DNA of 64,000 bases from Leptolyngbya boryana PCC 6306 (GCF_000353285.1 NZ_KB731324.1:5412577-5476576); one strand, 5' to 3'; positions 1 through 9,729 are shown, counted from the stretch's first letter. Notes: generated by a model from the sequence alone, not told the origin. Numbers and translations are program-made.

Positions 1-377
1 ACAATCTTTAACGATGTGCCTCGCCAACCCGAATGCACGGCAGCCACATTTCCTGTCTTCGCATCCGCAATTAAGGCAGGCGTACAATCGGCACTACACG
101 CCCAAACCGCTTGCTGCGATCGCTCGGTAATCATGCCATCTGCATCAGATAACTGTTCTAAATTTCCTGGATACTCCAACTCTGACGGGGATAAGACCGT
201 ATTGCCGTGAACCTGTTTGACCCGATATACCTCGGAAGCCGGGTCTAACGCCTCAATCAATTCTTCTGGCATTCGTGGCGCACACTGTTGCGTAAAAAAG
301 CCATGCTGCCAAGGCTGAAGTAGACTACAGGTTAAATAAGGCAATTCGTTCCAAGTTTGCCAGTGCCAATTATGCAT
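1..377 (-). CDS. pgeF: PgeF/YfiH-type polyphenol oxidase family protein, partial (C-terminus outside window)
   Basis: Reading leftwards from the ATG at 377 gives 125 codons without a stop up to the window edge, so the gene is cut by the boundary. The frame starts MHNWHWQTWNELPYLT. It contains VYRVKQVHGNTV, DADGMIT, ACSADCTPALI and VAAVHSGWRGTS, which are the conserved blocks of the YfiH/PgeF (laccase-domain, DUF152) family. The Cys in SADCTP and the His in VHSGWRG are metal-site residues in this family. Members act on purine nucleosides or remove wrongly incorporated residues from peptidoglycan precursors; which applies here cannot be told. The metal-binding C-terminal part is not visible. 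The M23 peptidase gene is divergent, 437 bp away. Confidence 0.85.
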   Translation of the reverse strand, partial: MHNWHWQTWNELPYLTCSLLQPWQHGFFTQQCAPRMPEELIEALDPASEVYRVKQVHGNTVLSPSELEYPGNLEQLSDADGMITERSQQAVWACSADCTPALIADAKTGNVAAVHSGWRGTSLKI

Positions 378-814
378 AAGGGCATCCACGAAATTTCTCT
401 TCGTTATCGTAACGGTTTATTGCGATGACAGGCAGTTCTTTGCCCACAAGAATGAAGATTTCGTAAATTATCTGGTGCAAACTCGCAGAGAAATACGACT
501 GTTCATTCTCTTGAAACTTCCGCAGTTTTACTCAGGTCACACAGCGGTAAATCAATCGTTAACAAAGCAGTTCAAATCCTGAAAAAGCTGGCATCATGGC
601 AAGCGAATTGTTCTACGAAAGACTGCGAGATCATTTGTGAGATTTCGATAAAACTAATTCCCTAAATCCGGATTTGTACTCAAAACCCAGTACTATATGA
701 CTGGAGATTATAGTTAACTAATGTAAAGAATTCCCAAGTAGTTATCGAGCGGAACTTAGTCAGAGTCATTACCGACGAGTGAACACGAGCAAAGCTGAAA
801 GAGGACAGTACAGT
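378..814. other. Intergenic region between divergent genes
   Basis: This 437-bp gap separates the divergent pgeF-like and M23 peptidase genes, so it must hold both promoters. I see no convincing RNA gene, repeat or coding frame. The stretch around 674-700 (TTGTAC followed by TACTATATGA) is AT-rich and could be part of a promoter, but the spacing is poor and I do not call it. Confidence 0.4.
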
Positions 815-1942
815 ATGACGCAACGACCCACCCCGACCCACCCCGACCGGAGCCAAAAGCGATTACTCAGACGGCTTGGATGTCTCGGTAGTTTGGGTGT
901 CTTTAGTAGCAGCATGACCCTAGCACAAGCTGCTCCCATTATTTCTCCTTCCCCGATCGTCGTTGCACCATCATCTACATCTACAGCGACCGAGCCAACG
1001 CCTCCCGCTCCTGCAAGTGCAGCCGCTCTGACGACTACTTCAACTCCAAGTCCGGCTGTTCCGGAAGCTGCAGCCGAACCTACACCTCCGGCTGAGATTG
1101 AGATTCCCGAGTCTTCTCCCGTTTCAGAGTCTCCGTTGGTTCAGCCTCAACCTGCTGCGAGTCCCGCTCCTAGCTATCAAGCTCCCGATGAAATCGTCAT
1201 TGAGCAGCGAAATCCGACCACAAATAAGGTCACAACCGCTCCTGCAAAACCTACAGGCATTGGTAACACTGTCTCAAAAGCGATTTCTGGAGTCATTCGC
1301 CCGACCTTTAATCAGGCAGATCCTGAAACCGCAGTCTCAGTAGAAGCAGCAAGTACCGCACCTAGCGCAACTTGGACACCGCCTTCAGTGGTGCCGCCTT
1401 CGTTTGTCCAAAATTATTTCAACCGTACGGTGCGTCCTCTGGGTATGCCTGGAAATGGCGATGTGCGTCTGCTCTTCCCGCTTTCCGTTCCGGCAGTGAT
1501 TACCTCGGTATTCGGCTGGCGGGTTCACCCAATTACCGGCAATCAGCGTCTCCATACCGGAACTGATATTGGTGCGCCGATGGGAACGCCTGTTTTGGCA
1601 GCTTTGACAGGTCGAGTCATTTTCTCTGATTGGTTGGGTGGATATGGTGCATCCGTTGCACTGGAGCATACGAACGGCTCCCAACAAACCCTATATGCTC
1701 ACTTATCAGAAGTGTTCGTGAAACCTGGGGATATCGTCAAGCAGGGAACGGTGATTGGACGAGTCGGCAGCACTGGAAATTCAACTGGTCCTCACTTGCA
1801 CTTCGAGTTTCGTCAACAAATGCAGGACGGGACTTGGGTTGCTCAAGATGCAGGACTATCATTGGAACAAGCAATGGCTCAGTTGACGAGAGCGATGCAG
1901 GTAACTCAACAACCCGTCAAAGGTCCCATGCCTCGATCGTAA
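815..1942 (+). CDS. Secreted M23 family metallopeptidase (LytM-type)
   Basis: A 375-residue exported protein likely to hydrolyse peptidoglycan cross-links in the periplasm. The N-terminus has a basic stretch (RRLGCLG), a hydrophobic segment and an AQAAP-like cleavage site. Residues of roughly 30-200 are a Pro/Ala/Thr/Ser-rich linker. The C-terminal third is the M23 domain, with VFGWRVHPITG, the zinc motif HTGTD and the HLHFEF motif that supplies the last zinc-binding His. I chose ATG 815 over the in-frame GTG at 779 because AGAGGAC lies 8 bases upstream and the signal peptide then begins sensibly. A strong terminator follows about 40 bp downstream, so the gene looks monocistronic. Whether it is an active enzyme or an activator of amidases cannot be told, but all zinc ligands appear present. 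Confidence 0.9.
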   Translation: MTQRPTPTHPDRSQKRLLRRLGCLGSLGVFSSSMTLAQAAPIISPSPIVVAPSSTSTATEPTPPAPASAAALTTTSTPSPAVPEAAAEPTPPAEIEIPESSPVSESPLVQPQPAASPAPSYQAPDEIVIEQRNPTTNKVTTAPAKPTGIGNTVSKAISGVIRPTFNQADPETAVSVEAASTAPSATWTPPSVVPPSFVQNYFNRTVRPLGMPGNGDVRLLFPLSVPAVITSVFGWRVHPITGNQRLHTGTDIGAPMGTPVLAALTGRVIFSDWLGGYGASVALEHTNGSQQTLYAHLSEVFVKPGDIVKQGTVIGRVGSTGNSTGPHLHFEFRQQMQDGTWVAQDAGLSLEQAMAQLTRAMQVTQQPVKGPMPRS

Positions 1943-1982
1943 GAGACCCGTTACGTTTCTAAAGAAAACCGTTACGTTTCTG

Positions 1983-2016
1983 AACGTCTGATCTTCTGGG
2001 AAGATCAGACGTTTTT
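1983..2016 (+). terminator. Rho-independent terminator after the M23 gene
   Basis: A perfect 14-bp stem (arms 1983-1996 and 2000-2013, TGG loop) is followed directly by a T run. It stands 40 bp after the peptidase stop codon. Two copies of CCGTTACGTTTCT precede it. Confidence 0.9.
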
Positions 2017-2021
2017 ATCGT

Positions 2022-2165
2022 TTAAAGTTTCTTCCCAACTAACCAGAGTAGTCCTGCATCGACAAAGGTGAGTGGGTTATCTAATGTTCCGGCTAAGAGG
2101 CTGAGGAAGAGAAAATAGCCGAGTGTCGCGATCGCAATGAATTTAATCAAAACTAAACTTGCCAT
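2022..2165 (-). CDS. Small membrane protein, 47 residues, unrecognised
   Basis: An open frame from ATG 2165 to TAA 2022 encodes 47 residues: MASLVLIKFIAIATLGYFLF, then a further hydrophobic stretch, a loop with GTLDNP, and LLWLVGKKL at the end. One membrane helix covers about residues 4-25, and a weaker amphipathic segment follows. Normal codon use, the basic C-terminal end and a stop just beyond the convergent terminator favour a real gene. There is no strong Shine-Dalgarno motif. No family was recognised. It sits alone between two terminators, with palindromic direct repeats 80-120 bp upstream of its start. Confidence 0.5.
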   Translation of the reverse strand: MASLVLIKFIAIATLGYFLFLSLLAGTLDNPLTFVDAGLLWLVGKKL

Positions 2166-2242
2166 AGCTAGATGAAGAGGAATCTATGTTGTGTAGAAGT
2201 AATACACTCGATCAGATAGACATGTCAATTTTTTAGCCGTAG

Positions 2243-2283
2243 TTTATCAAGATAGAGTGACATTTATAAGCTTTATCAAGATA
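2243..2283 (-). promoter_or_regulatory. Two direct copies of a palindromic motif, candidate operator
   Basis: TTTATCAAGATA occurs at 2243-2254 and again at 2272-2283, 29 bp apart. Each contains the inverted repeat TATC-AA-GATA. They lie upstream of the 47-residue membrane protein gene. Binding by a dimeric regulator is an inference. Confidence 0.35.
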
Positions 2284-2361
2284 CTACACATTTTGTGTCT
2301 TTTCCATCACTTGAATTTCATAAATTTTGTGCATTCTGGGTAGAGATACAACTCTAAAACG

Positions 2362-2405
2362 CCAAAAAACGGATGTTGCAAAAAAACGCAACATCCGTTT
2401 TTTGG
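2362..2405 (-). terminator. Terminator of the giant phosphatase/nuclease gene
   Basis: A perfect 18-bp inverted repeat (arms 2362-2379 and 2388-2405) with an A-rich 8-base loop. The arms end in six A and six T, so it can terminate in either direction. It lies 14 bp beyond the stop codon of the 2403-residue gene. Confidence 0.9.
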
Positions 2406-2418
2406 TTAGATGAACGGT

Positions 2419-5400
2419 TTAGACGATCGTGAAGCTCGACTGGAGTAAGGTGTTCGATTGCACTCCAACTAGCGTTGTGAGAACTTCTTGGCTGCGTGTC
2501 AGTTGAATTAAGGTGTGATTGACCGACGCGCCAGACCCTTGAACGATCGAGAGGTCTTCAAATCGCAAGTTGCCTGATAAGCCAATGCGATCGACTCCGA
2601 CTTCAAAATCCAGAATCAGATCGGCTCTATCCTGTCTGCGAATCACGAACGTATCGCGACCTGCGCCGCCGACTAAAACATCATTGCCTAATCCTCCAAA
2701 TAGCACATCATCACCATCTCCACCTCGAAGCGTATCGTTACCGCTGAGTCCGTAGAGGATGTCATTGCCGTCTAGACCGTTGATAACATCGTCTGAGTTA
2801 TTGAACCCGTCAATGACGTTATCGAGTTGATTTAAGAAGGTGACTGTATTTCGGTTGAAAACTCTGCCACGCACCACATCCGAATTGAGCACATCAAAAT
2901 CGTCTGCGATCGTCTGCTGTGCATTGAACAGAATATTACCGATATTGAGTGCGGCTCCAGTTTCTCGGCGCAAATTGTCTAGGGTGTCTAGACGGAAGTC
3001 TTTGAGCGTCACAATCGGGCTATCGGGAGCCGTAAAAGAGATCTCAAGGTCGGTGCCTTTTTGCGTGAGTTGGAGATTTTTGGCGTTGAGTTCTGCACCT
3101 GTGAATTTGAGGGTATCGACTTCTGAGATTGTGTTTGCGCTCGGATTGGTGCCACGTCCGACTCCTCCAAAATTGACAATCACTGTGCGATCGCCAGATT
3201 GAATATCAAAAATCTTCTGTCCGCCTTTGCCATTGGGTTGAGCGAAGGTGAATTGTGAAACGAGCGGATCATGATCACTGACTTGATTGGCAAATTCGGA
3301 GTTGATATGAACTACATCGAATTTTGCATCGCCGTTCATGAACAGGTTGCGGCTGACCAAGATGTGATCGAGCGCCTGAGCATTCCCCTCAAAGTTGTAG
3401 TTGTACCGCTGATTTGGACGGAGCGTGTCATACAGATTCACTAAAGACTGATCACCGGTCAGAATGTCTAACGGTGCAGAAAACTGGAAGTCGTTCAGAT
3501 CGCCTGTGACAATGACATTCGCATCCGGATTTTGCTGAAGAATGCGATCGACGAGATCTTTGACGATTTGTGCTTGCTCGATTCTTTGGGGTTCAGTCGT
3601 TAAAGTTGGCGGTTGGAACTGTCCAAATAGCGGTTGATCTCCCCCTTTCGAGTTGAAGTGATTGTTAATGACAAACACTTGATGACCACCATTGAATCGA
3701 AACTCACCGACTAGCGGCTTACGCGAATCGAGAAAAGCAGGATTGGTTGGACTCAGGCGACCTGGACTTGCGGAAAGTCCGTCTTTGTTAAACGTGGTGT
3801 CTACTAAGGAACCGCCCCCTGGACGATCGACAAAGTTGACGCGCTCTGGATTGAACAAGAAGCCGACCCGAATGTTTGCTCCCGGTTGTCCTCCATCTTG
3901 ATTGTTCACCGGATCGATTTGGCGATATTCATACCGCGTCCCCCCTGCTGCAACGATCGCATCAATTAAGCGTTGATACGTCACGCTGGCATCAACGACA
4001 CCATTGTTCTGTGCGCCGTTATTGTCTTGAATTTCTTGAACATTCAGAATGTCCGGTGACTTCAAGTTTTTGACAATCTGATCTGCCAAAGCAGCAAACT
4101 GGGCGACACCGCTGGTTGGACTGAGATTCTCAACGTTGAACGTTCCCACAGTGAGTTGATTCGTACTGCCTTGTAAGGATGTCGTTTCACGTTGTAACCC
4201 ACCCGATGTGGCAATGAGAGGTTCAGTGTTCAACAGTTTGAAATTGTTGAAACTGTAATCGATCACGCCAGTAATGCTAGAGAAGCGATCTCCGACATTC
4301 ACTTGGGGGGGGTTAGATACGATCGCATCATCTACAATGATCCGCTCTGGATTAAAGTCACTTGGCTGGATGATGATTCCGCCTCGATCGGTGCGAGGAG
4401 ACGCATTTGCACCGTTGTTTGCGAGCACAGCAATCTCGCCGAAATTGTTCGTGGGACTGACTGCAACCGCGTCTTTCACTTGCACTCGCATTCCTTCTAA
4501 GCTTTCGTAGAAGTCAATGCCATTGGTATTCGGGTTAAAGACAGAACCCGGATTTTCGACATTGCCATTGACAGCACCATTACTAATCACTTGGTTTGGT
4601 GGGATGCGTCCACCTGTTCCAATGACAGTCACATCAGGCAGTGGATTGTTGCTCGACAACACTCTAAAGGTTGCCGCTGGATTACCTGCTCCACCAATTT
4701 GAGTTGTGGTTAAGTTTGTACTCGTTGTGCCACCCGGACGAAACTCACCGACAACACCATTCACTTGAACTGCATCGCCCACTTTCACAGTAGGAGCTGT
4801 ATTGGTAAAGATGAAAATGCCTTCAGAGGTTGCAGAGTTAGTATCGGGAGTTGGATCTTGAATGTAGAAGCCATTGTTCCGAACAACCGTGACAATCCCT
4901 GCAACATTGTTCACAGTTTGACCGACGAGTAGCGATCGCTGTGCTGCTCCTTGAATATCACTAATTCGAGTAGGCGGATTGAATTCTAGGACAGCAGTCG
5001 TTTTACTAATCTCATTGGTGACAATGAGGAGAGGTTTACCGTTTGGACTCTCTTTGGCAGCAATAAAAGTCAGACCTTCAGGCCCCGAATCTGTTGTTCC
5101 GGAGGTAGGGCTGACTCTGAAATCACGCGGATTAAAGTACTCAACAAACACGGGTTTACGCGGATTTGTCACCTCGTACACCATCACACCGCCGATGCGT
5201 TCTAAACCGATGAAGGCATAGATACGATCGTTGATCGTTCCAACGACGACTGCTTCTGGTTCAGGTCCTTTGTTGTCGCTGCGATTGTCGAAATTGTTTG
5301 CTGCATTGTCAGAGTTAAAGAAGCTAGGAAAAGCAGAAGCTGTAATCTGCTCAAACTGATCGCCACTATCGAATACGAGATTGCCCTTCGTGTCGCGAAT

Positions 5401-8400
5401 CGAGAACGAACGAGTTCCGAGGACTTCAATGCGATCGAAGAAGCCATCGCCATTCGTATCCCCTGTCGCAGTCGTAACAGTTAACCGTCCCAAATTTGCA
5501 TCGCGCTTCAGATCAGTAGCATTAGGAAACACACTAGGATCAAGGCGATAGTTACTACTTCCTACTCGAATTTCTTCAGAAAAGCCTGTATAGTCACGGG
5601 CATCACCTTCATTGGCAGTAATGATGAAAGTTTCACCATTGACTGTAAATTGGGCGATCGCATCGGGCTGATACATGCCGAATACAGGTTGATTGCGAAT
5701 GTTAATTGCATTATCGCGATCGCTGGCATCTAGCCCATTGCTTTGATTAAAGCTGACAATTCCTAATTTGATCGTATTAGGAACGGTTGTCCCAGAGAGA
5801 ACCCCATCTTTTGCAGTACTACCGCCGACTCCAAAATCATTGTCGTTGATTAACGCGATCGTGTTCGCATCAATTCTTGCTAGCCCTTCTAGCTTTTCAA
5901 TGCCTGTATACCCTAGAGCAGCAGCATTTGTGACCAGCCGCTTCGTGATAGGTCGAAGATTGGCGGCACTCAGTTCTGCGATCGTCAATTGCTCAATTGT
6001 TTTCCCGCCAACATTGGTGACTGTGCTAATGTTAGTCGCACCTTTGAGATCAATCTCATACAGCCACTTGTTCGCATTCGTTCCACTGCGATCGTCTCGC
6101 TCAACGACTAAGAATTTGCCATTTCCCAGTGCGACGGCATCCCCAATCTTGTCAGTTCTCGCATTTCCACTGCCGCTAATATCATCCAGAATGTAGAGAT
6201 ATTCACCTGTGACAGCTTTCGTTGTGATGTCAAACTCTAGGACTCTCAGGTTGCGAGAATTCCGGGAAGTACTATCGTTTGCCGTATCAGGATTGTCGAT
6301 CGCGCTTTGAATGAAGGCATAAAGTTTGTTTCCTTCTAAAGCAACTGCTTCAAATCCGCGATTATTTCGGCGCTGTGCATAGACTTCCGGTAAAACAGGT
6401 GTGCCAAAGCTAGCATTTTCAGTGGGTGAACCTTTGGGAATAAAGCGATCAATCAACCGACCTTGTGGATTGAAATGATAAATCGCAGGTCGATATTCAT
6501 CTACTAGCCAAAATGTGCCATCTGCTGCAATAGCTAGCCCTTCAAAATCGCCTCCCAGTGGGTCATTTTCCAAGCGATTCCCAAACAGATCTACTGGAAT
6601 TTCATCTGTAAAAGCAGTGCCGACAGCCCCATTCTGAAGATTTGGTAAGCCTGTGAGTGGAGTACCATCGGGACGGCTTAATCCAATTCGATCAGTTAAG
6701 GTAATCTCACCAGAGGCTTGATTGAGTTCAAATCGAATCAGTTGAGGCTGAAAATCAGGCAAGGCGAAAGGACGACCGAGATCGCCAGCTTCACCATTGG
6801 GTCCGCGATCGGTGTGCGTTACAAATTTCAGATTGCCATTCGCGGCAATTCCTTCAAACACCAGCCCAGAGAAGCCACCTAGTAGAATCTCTTGCCCAGG
6901 TGTCGTTTGAGCCGGATTGTTGGGATTGGTCGTTGCAGTCTTGCCCAAAACAGGCAGATTCTTAAACTCGTAGGATTTCAGCGTGGGTAGCCCTTTGCTG
7001 TGATCCTTCAAACCTAGCGGTAACAGATCAGTCACTTTCGCAGTTGCAATATCCACAACTGCGATCGCATTATTTTCCTGAAGTGTCACCCATGCCGTCT
7101 TGCCATCATCTGAAACAGTGATATATTCCGGCTCTAAATCTTGTGCAACTGTTGCATTCGGTCCATAGATCCGGATGCCTTTTGCTTGTAGATCTGCTTT
7201 TTGATTATTGAAGCTCTCAAATCCAGCAGTACTTACAGTTACATTCGCAATGCCATTGGAGATGTCGATGATACTGATCGAGCCAACGGGATCAATCGAA
7301 TCCGTCTGATTGTAGCTATTCGGCTCCCCTTCATTTGCTACCAGAATCTTTTTACCATCTGGGGTGAATGTCAACATGTCAGGAATTGCACCGACTGCGA
7401 CACTTCTTTGAATGTTACCTTGAACATCTAAAAAGACAACTTGACCCGGATCAGTTTTGCGAATGCCATCAATTGCAACTGCAACGATGCCATCTTTTAC
7501 TGCAACGCTATTTGTCCCACTCCCAAAAGGAGCAAGCTCGATTGAGTTAACCAACTTTGGAGCTTTCGGATCGCTCAAGTCTACAATTTCGAGCTTCGTG
7601 CTTCCTCCAATCACAAACAATTGCTTGGTCTCAGCATCATAAGCAGAAATTTCTGAGCCACCTGCTAGTGCTAATCCGCCAATTTTGGTGAGCGTGCTAG
7701 ATTTCGGTACAATCGCATCAGGCACAAGAGCTAGATTCCGAATGCGAGTATCTTTGGTAGGGTCAACATCTGCTGCATCGAAGCTGCCAATCGCTTTGAG
7801 ATATTCTGCAAACGCATCTTGTTCGGTTCCATTATCTGCAAAGGTGGCAACGCCAGTCCGGGATGGATCGAGCAGGTCTACTCGATTCGCCTGTGTTGGA
7901 TTGGCAGCGATAATCTGCGGGAATGGATAGCCATCTCCTCCGGTTGTTGCTCCGGGTGCGCCGACTAGGAAGCTTAAAGTCACCATGCGGAAGGTGCGAG
8001 TTGGATCGCCAATAATTTGCCCACCTCGGACAACTTCCTCGATCGCGTTGCCATTGGCATCAGTAATTGAGAGCGATTGGACTCTTTCGCCTGGAGCCGT
8101 TGCCGTGCGAGCGGTGCGAGTCGGATCAAAGCTAAACTGAAATCCTCCAATCTGTGGAAAAGCTCCCGGAGTCGCTCCTGGGCGAACGCCAGCAACACCA
8201 TGCTCTATCAAGTCTTTTAACTGAGCCGCAGTAACCGTTACAAGGGTCAAAGCATTGTTAAAGCGTAAGGAATTTTCAATATCGAGTTGAGAGATCTCTC
8301 CTGATTTTTTGTTTGCTAGGTCGTTTGCACTCGGCGGTAAGCGATCGACGGCCCCTGTGGCTCCCCCTGCTCCACTGACAACGCCAATGTTGTCACGAAT

Positions 8401-9630
8401 TCCGCCACCATTTTTCAGGGAAAGGACAACATTTGCATCGGTCTGACGGGCTGCAAACAGATTTGCATCTGCGGTGAGATTGCCTAGGTTGGTCTCCTGC
8501 GTTCGGACATCTTCTCGCGTTCCATTGAGAAAGACACGGGTGCTGCCGAAAATGCTGCTGTCTTTTGGAATAATGACGCGATCGCGCAAGGTTTGAGCGA
8601 TTTCGACAATCTCAGGATCAGGAGTTCCGGGATTTACCGCAACCAAAGCACTCACACTGGCTGCATCTGTGGCATAAGCTCCATTGATTAAAGGATTGAG
8701 CGTAGAGAGATCAATCTTACCTTGAGCATCAAACTCAGCTACTAAGCGCCCTACATAAGTGTAGTTTGCAGCTGTGTTCACCACTAGAACACTTCCGGTT
8801 GGAGATTGTTCAACTAATGGATAAATTCCAGCCGTAGTATCACCGGGACGTAAGCGATCGGTACTATCGGCTAGTAATGTGTGTGATCCACCTGCAATGA
8901 TCACATCCACATTTGACAGGCGTTTAGCTAGCTCTCGTTCGATGAACAATTGCTGCATGTGCGCCGTGACGACAATTTTGTTGATTCCAGTATTCGCGAG
9001 ATTGTTCACCTCAGCTTGAATGATTTGGGCGAGGGCATCTAACTGTTCTGGAGTCGGATTTCCAGCAAAAGGTTGAGGTGTAACCACGACACCCGCACCG
9101 GGAGAAGAAATTGCGGGCAAAGTTGGAGTGGTTGCGCCAATGATCCCGATTTTTTCACCTCCAACCGTGATGACGGTACTTTTGGCGATACTGTTGGGGC
9201 GCGGAGCTTGTCCATCTGGGACAACTAATCCTCTCAACGAAGCATCATTTGCGAAATTGAGGTTTGTACTGAGATAAGGGAATTGTGCGCCTGGATAGGC
9301 TCCACTTACATTGAGGACACTTGCGATCGTATTGGTTCCCAAATCGAATTCATGATTTCCAAGTGCCGATGCTTGAAATCCGAGTTCGTTCAAGATCGCA
9401 ATGTCTGCGCGTCCAACTCCTTCTTGACCGAGTAATGCTCTTAATGCAGGATCACTGCCTGATGAGAAAAAAGGACCAGGAATAAAGTTGTCACCTGAAG
9501 ACAAAATCAACGTGTTGGCGTAGTCATCTTTCAGGGCGTTAATTACAGTTGAGAAATTAACGGAATCGGTAATTGCGGGAATTCCAGCTTCAAAGTCAGA
9601 AGCATGGAGAATCTGGAGTTGAAATGCCAT
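2419..9630 (-). CDS. Giant RTX protein: 5'-nucleotidase, phytase-like, choice-of-anchor I and ExeM-type nuclease domains
   Basis: A 2403-residue protein, probably extracellular, that could release phosphate from nucleotides, phytate-like esters and DNA. Domains in rough order: metallophosphatase 1-310 (HASDFEAG, SSGDNF, GNHEFD at 91-96, AGGSHT near 247); 5'-nucleotidase C-terminal domain 355-640 (LKNGGGIRDNIG at 405-416); choice-of-anchor I beta-propeller from about 640, enclosing an esterase-like phytase block (FVTHTDRGPNGEAGD); an OB-fold and an endonuclease/exonuclease/phosphatase domain at about 1530-2180 (TVGTFNVENLSP, LNVQEIQDN, TGDLNDFQ, VSDHDPLV); RTX nonapeptides at about 2285-2330 (GGDGDDVLFGG). 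There is no N-terminal signal peptide, as expected for type I secretion of RTX proteins through a C-terminal signal; no T1SS gene lies nearby. A candidate Pho box stands 70-100 bp upstream. The combination of activities is an inference from domains. Confidence 0.9.
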   Translation of the reverse strand: MAFQLQILHASDFEAGIPAITDSVNFSTVINALKDDYANTLILSSGDNFIPGPFFSSGSDPALRALLGQEGVGRADIAILNELGFQASALGNHEFDLGTNTIASVLNVSGAYPGAQFPYLSTNLNFANDASLRGLVVPDGQAPRPNSIAKSTVITVGGEKIGIIGATTPTLPAISSPGAGVVVTPQPFAGNPTPEQLDALAQIIQAEVNNLANTGINKIVVTAHMQQLFIERELAKRLSNVDVIIAGGSHTLLADSTDRLRPGDTTAGIYPLVEQSPTGSVLVVNTAANYTYVGRLVAEFDAQGKIDLSTLNPLINGAYATDAASVSALVAVNPGTPDPEIVEIAQTLRDRVIIPKDSSIFGSTRVFLNGTREDVRTQETNLGNLTADANLFAARQTDANVVLSLKNGGGIRDNIGVVSGAGGATGAVDRLPPSANDLANKKSGEISQLDIENSLRFNNALTLVTVTAAQLKDLIEHGVAGVRPGATPGAFPQIGGFQFSFDPTRTARTATAPGERVQSLSITDANGNAIEEVVRGGQIIGDPTRTFRMVTLSFLVGAPGATTGGDGYPFPQIIAANPTQANRVDLLDPSRTGVATFADNGTEQDAFAEYLKAIGSFDAADVDPTKDTRIRNLALVPDAIVPKSSTLTKIGGLALAGGSEISAYDAETKQLFVIGGSTKLEIVDLSDPKAPKLVNSIELAPFGSGTNSVAVKDGIVAVAIDGIRKTDPGQVVFLDVQGNIQRSVAVGAIPDMLTFTPDGKKILVANEGEPNSYNQTDSIDPVGSISIIDISNGIANVTVSTAGFESFNNQKADLQAKGIRIYGPNATVAQDLEPEYITVSDDGKTAWVTLQENNAIAVVDIATAKVTDLLPLGLKDHSKGLPTLKSYEFKNLPVLGKTATTNPNNPAQTTPGQEILLGGFSGLVFEGIAANGNLKFVTHTDRGPNGEAGDLGRPFALPDFQPQLIRFELNQASGEITLTDRIGLSRPDGTPLTGLPNLQNGAVGTAFTDEIPVDLFGNRLENDPLGGDFEGLAIAADGTFWLVDEYRPAIYHFNPQGRLIDRFIPKGSPTENASFGTPVLPEVYAQRRNNRGFEAVALEGNKLYAFIQSAIDNPDTANDSTSRNSRNLRVLEFDITTKAVTGEYLYILDDISGSGNARTDKIGDAVALGNGKFLVVERDDRSGTNANKWLYEIDLKGATNISTVTNVGGKTIEQLTIAELSAANLRPITKRLVTNAAALGYTGIEKLEGLARIDANTIALINDNDFGVGGSTAKDGVLSGTTVPNTIKLGIVSFNQSNGLDASDRDNAINIRNQPVFGMYQPDAIAQFTVNGETFIITANEGDARDYTGFSEEIRVGSSNYRLDPSVFPNATDLKRDANLGRLTVTTATGDTNGDGFFDRIEVLGTRSFSIRDTKGNLVFDSGDQFEQITASAFPSFFNSDNAANNFDNRSDNKGPEPEAVVVGTINDRIYAFIGLERIGGVMVYEVTNPRKPVFVEYFNPRDFRVSPTSGTTDSGPEGLTFIAAKESPNGKPLLIVTNEISKTTAVLEFNPPTRISDIQGAAQRSLLVGQTVNNVAGIVTVVRNNGFYIQDPTPDTNSATSEGIFIFTNTAPTVKVGDAVQVNGVVGEFRPGGTTSTNLTTTQIGGAGNPAATFRVLSSNNPLPDVTVIGTGGRIPPNQVISNGAVNGNVENPGSVFNPNTNGIDFYESLEGMRVQVKDAVAVSPTNNFGEIAVLANNGANASPRTDRGGIIIQPSDFNPERIIVDDAIVSNPPQVNVGDRFSSITGVIDYSFNNFKLLNTEPLIATSGGLQRETTSLQGSTNQLTVGTFNVENLSPTSGVAQFAALADQIVKNLKSPDILNVQEIQDNNGAQNNGVVDASVTYQRLIDAIVAAGGTRYEYRQIDPVNNQDGGQPGANIRVGFLFNPERVNFVDRPGGGSLVDTTFNKDGLSASPGRLSPTNPAFLDSRKPLVGEFRFNGGHQVFVINNHFNSKGGDQPLFGQFQPPTLTTEPQRIEQAQIVKDLVDRILQQNPDANVIVTGDLNDFQFSAPLDILTGDQSLVNLYDTLRPNQRYNYNFEGNAQALDHILVSRNLFMNGDAKFDVVHINSEFANQVSDHDPLVSQFTFAQPNGKGGQKIFDIQSGDRTVIVNFGGVGRGTNPSANTISEVDTLKFTGAELNAKNLQLTQKGTDLEISFTAPDSPIVTLKDFRLDTLDNLRRETGAALNIGNILFNAQQTIADDFDVLNSDVVRGRVFNRNTVTFLNQLDNVIDGFNNSDDVINGLDGNDILYGLSGNDTLRGGDGDDVLFGGLGNDVLVGGAGRDTFVIRRQDRADLILDFEVGVDRIGLSGNLRFEDLSIVQGSGASVNHTLIQLTRSQEVLTTLVGVQSNTLLQSSFTIV

Positions 9631-9699
9631 AAGTTGAAAATCAGTGTGAGACTTGATGCAAGAGCTATGAAATACACCCGCTCTATTCGTCCCACACCA

Positions 9700-9729
9700 A
9701 CTTTAAGAACGCGCTAAGTCCGATTTAAG
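9700..9729 (-). promoter_or_regulatory. Candidate Pho box (three 8-mers with 3-bp spacers)
   Basis: Read on the minus strand: CTTAAATC-GGA-CTTAGCGC, then GTT and CTTAAAGT. Three units starting CTTA repeat every 11 bp, the layout of the cyanobacterial PhoB-type box (CTTAACCT-like units with 3-bp spacers). It ends 70 bp before the start codon of the giant phosphatase gene. Confidence 0.6.
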
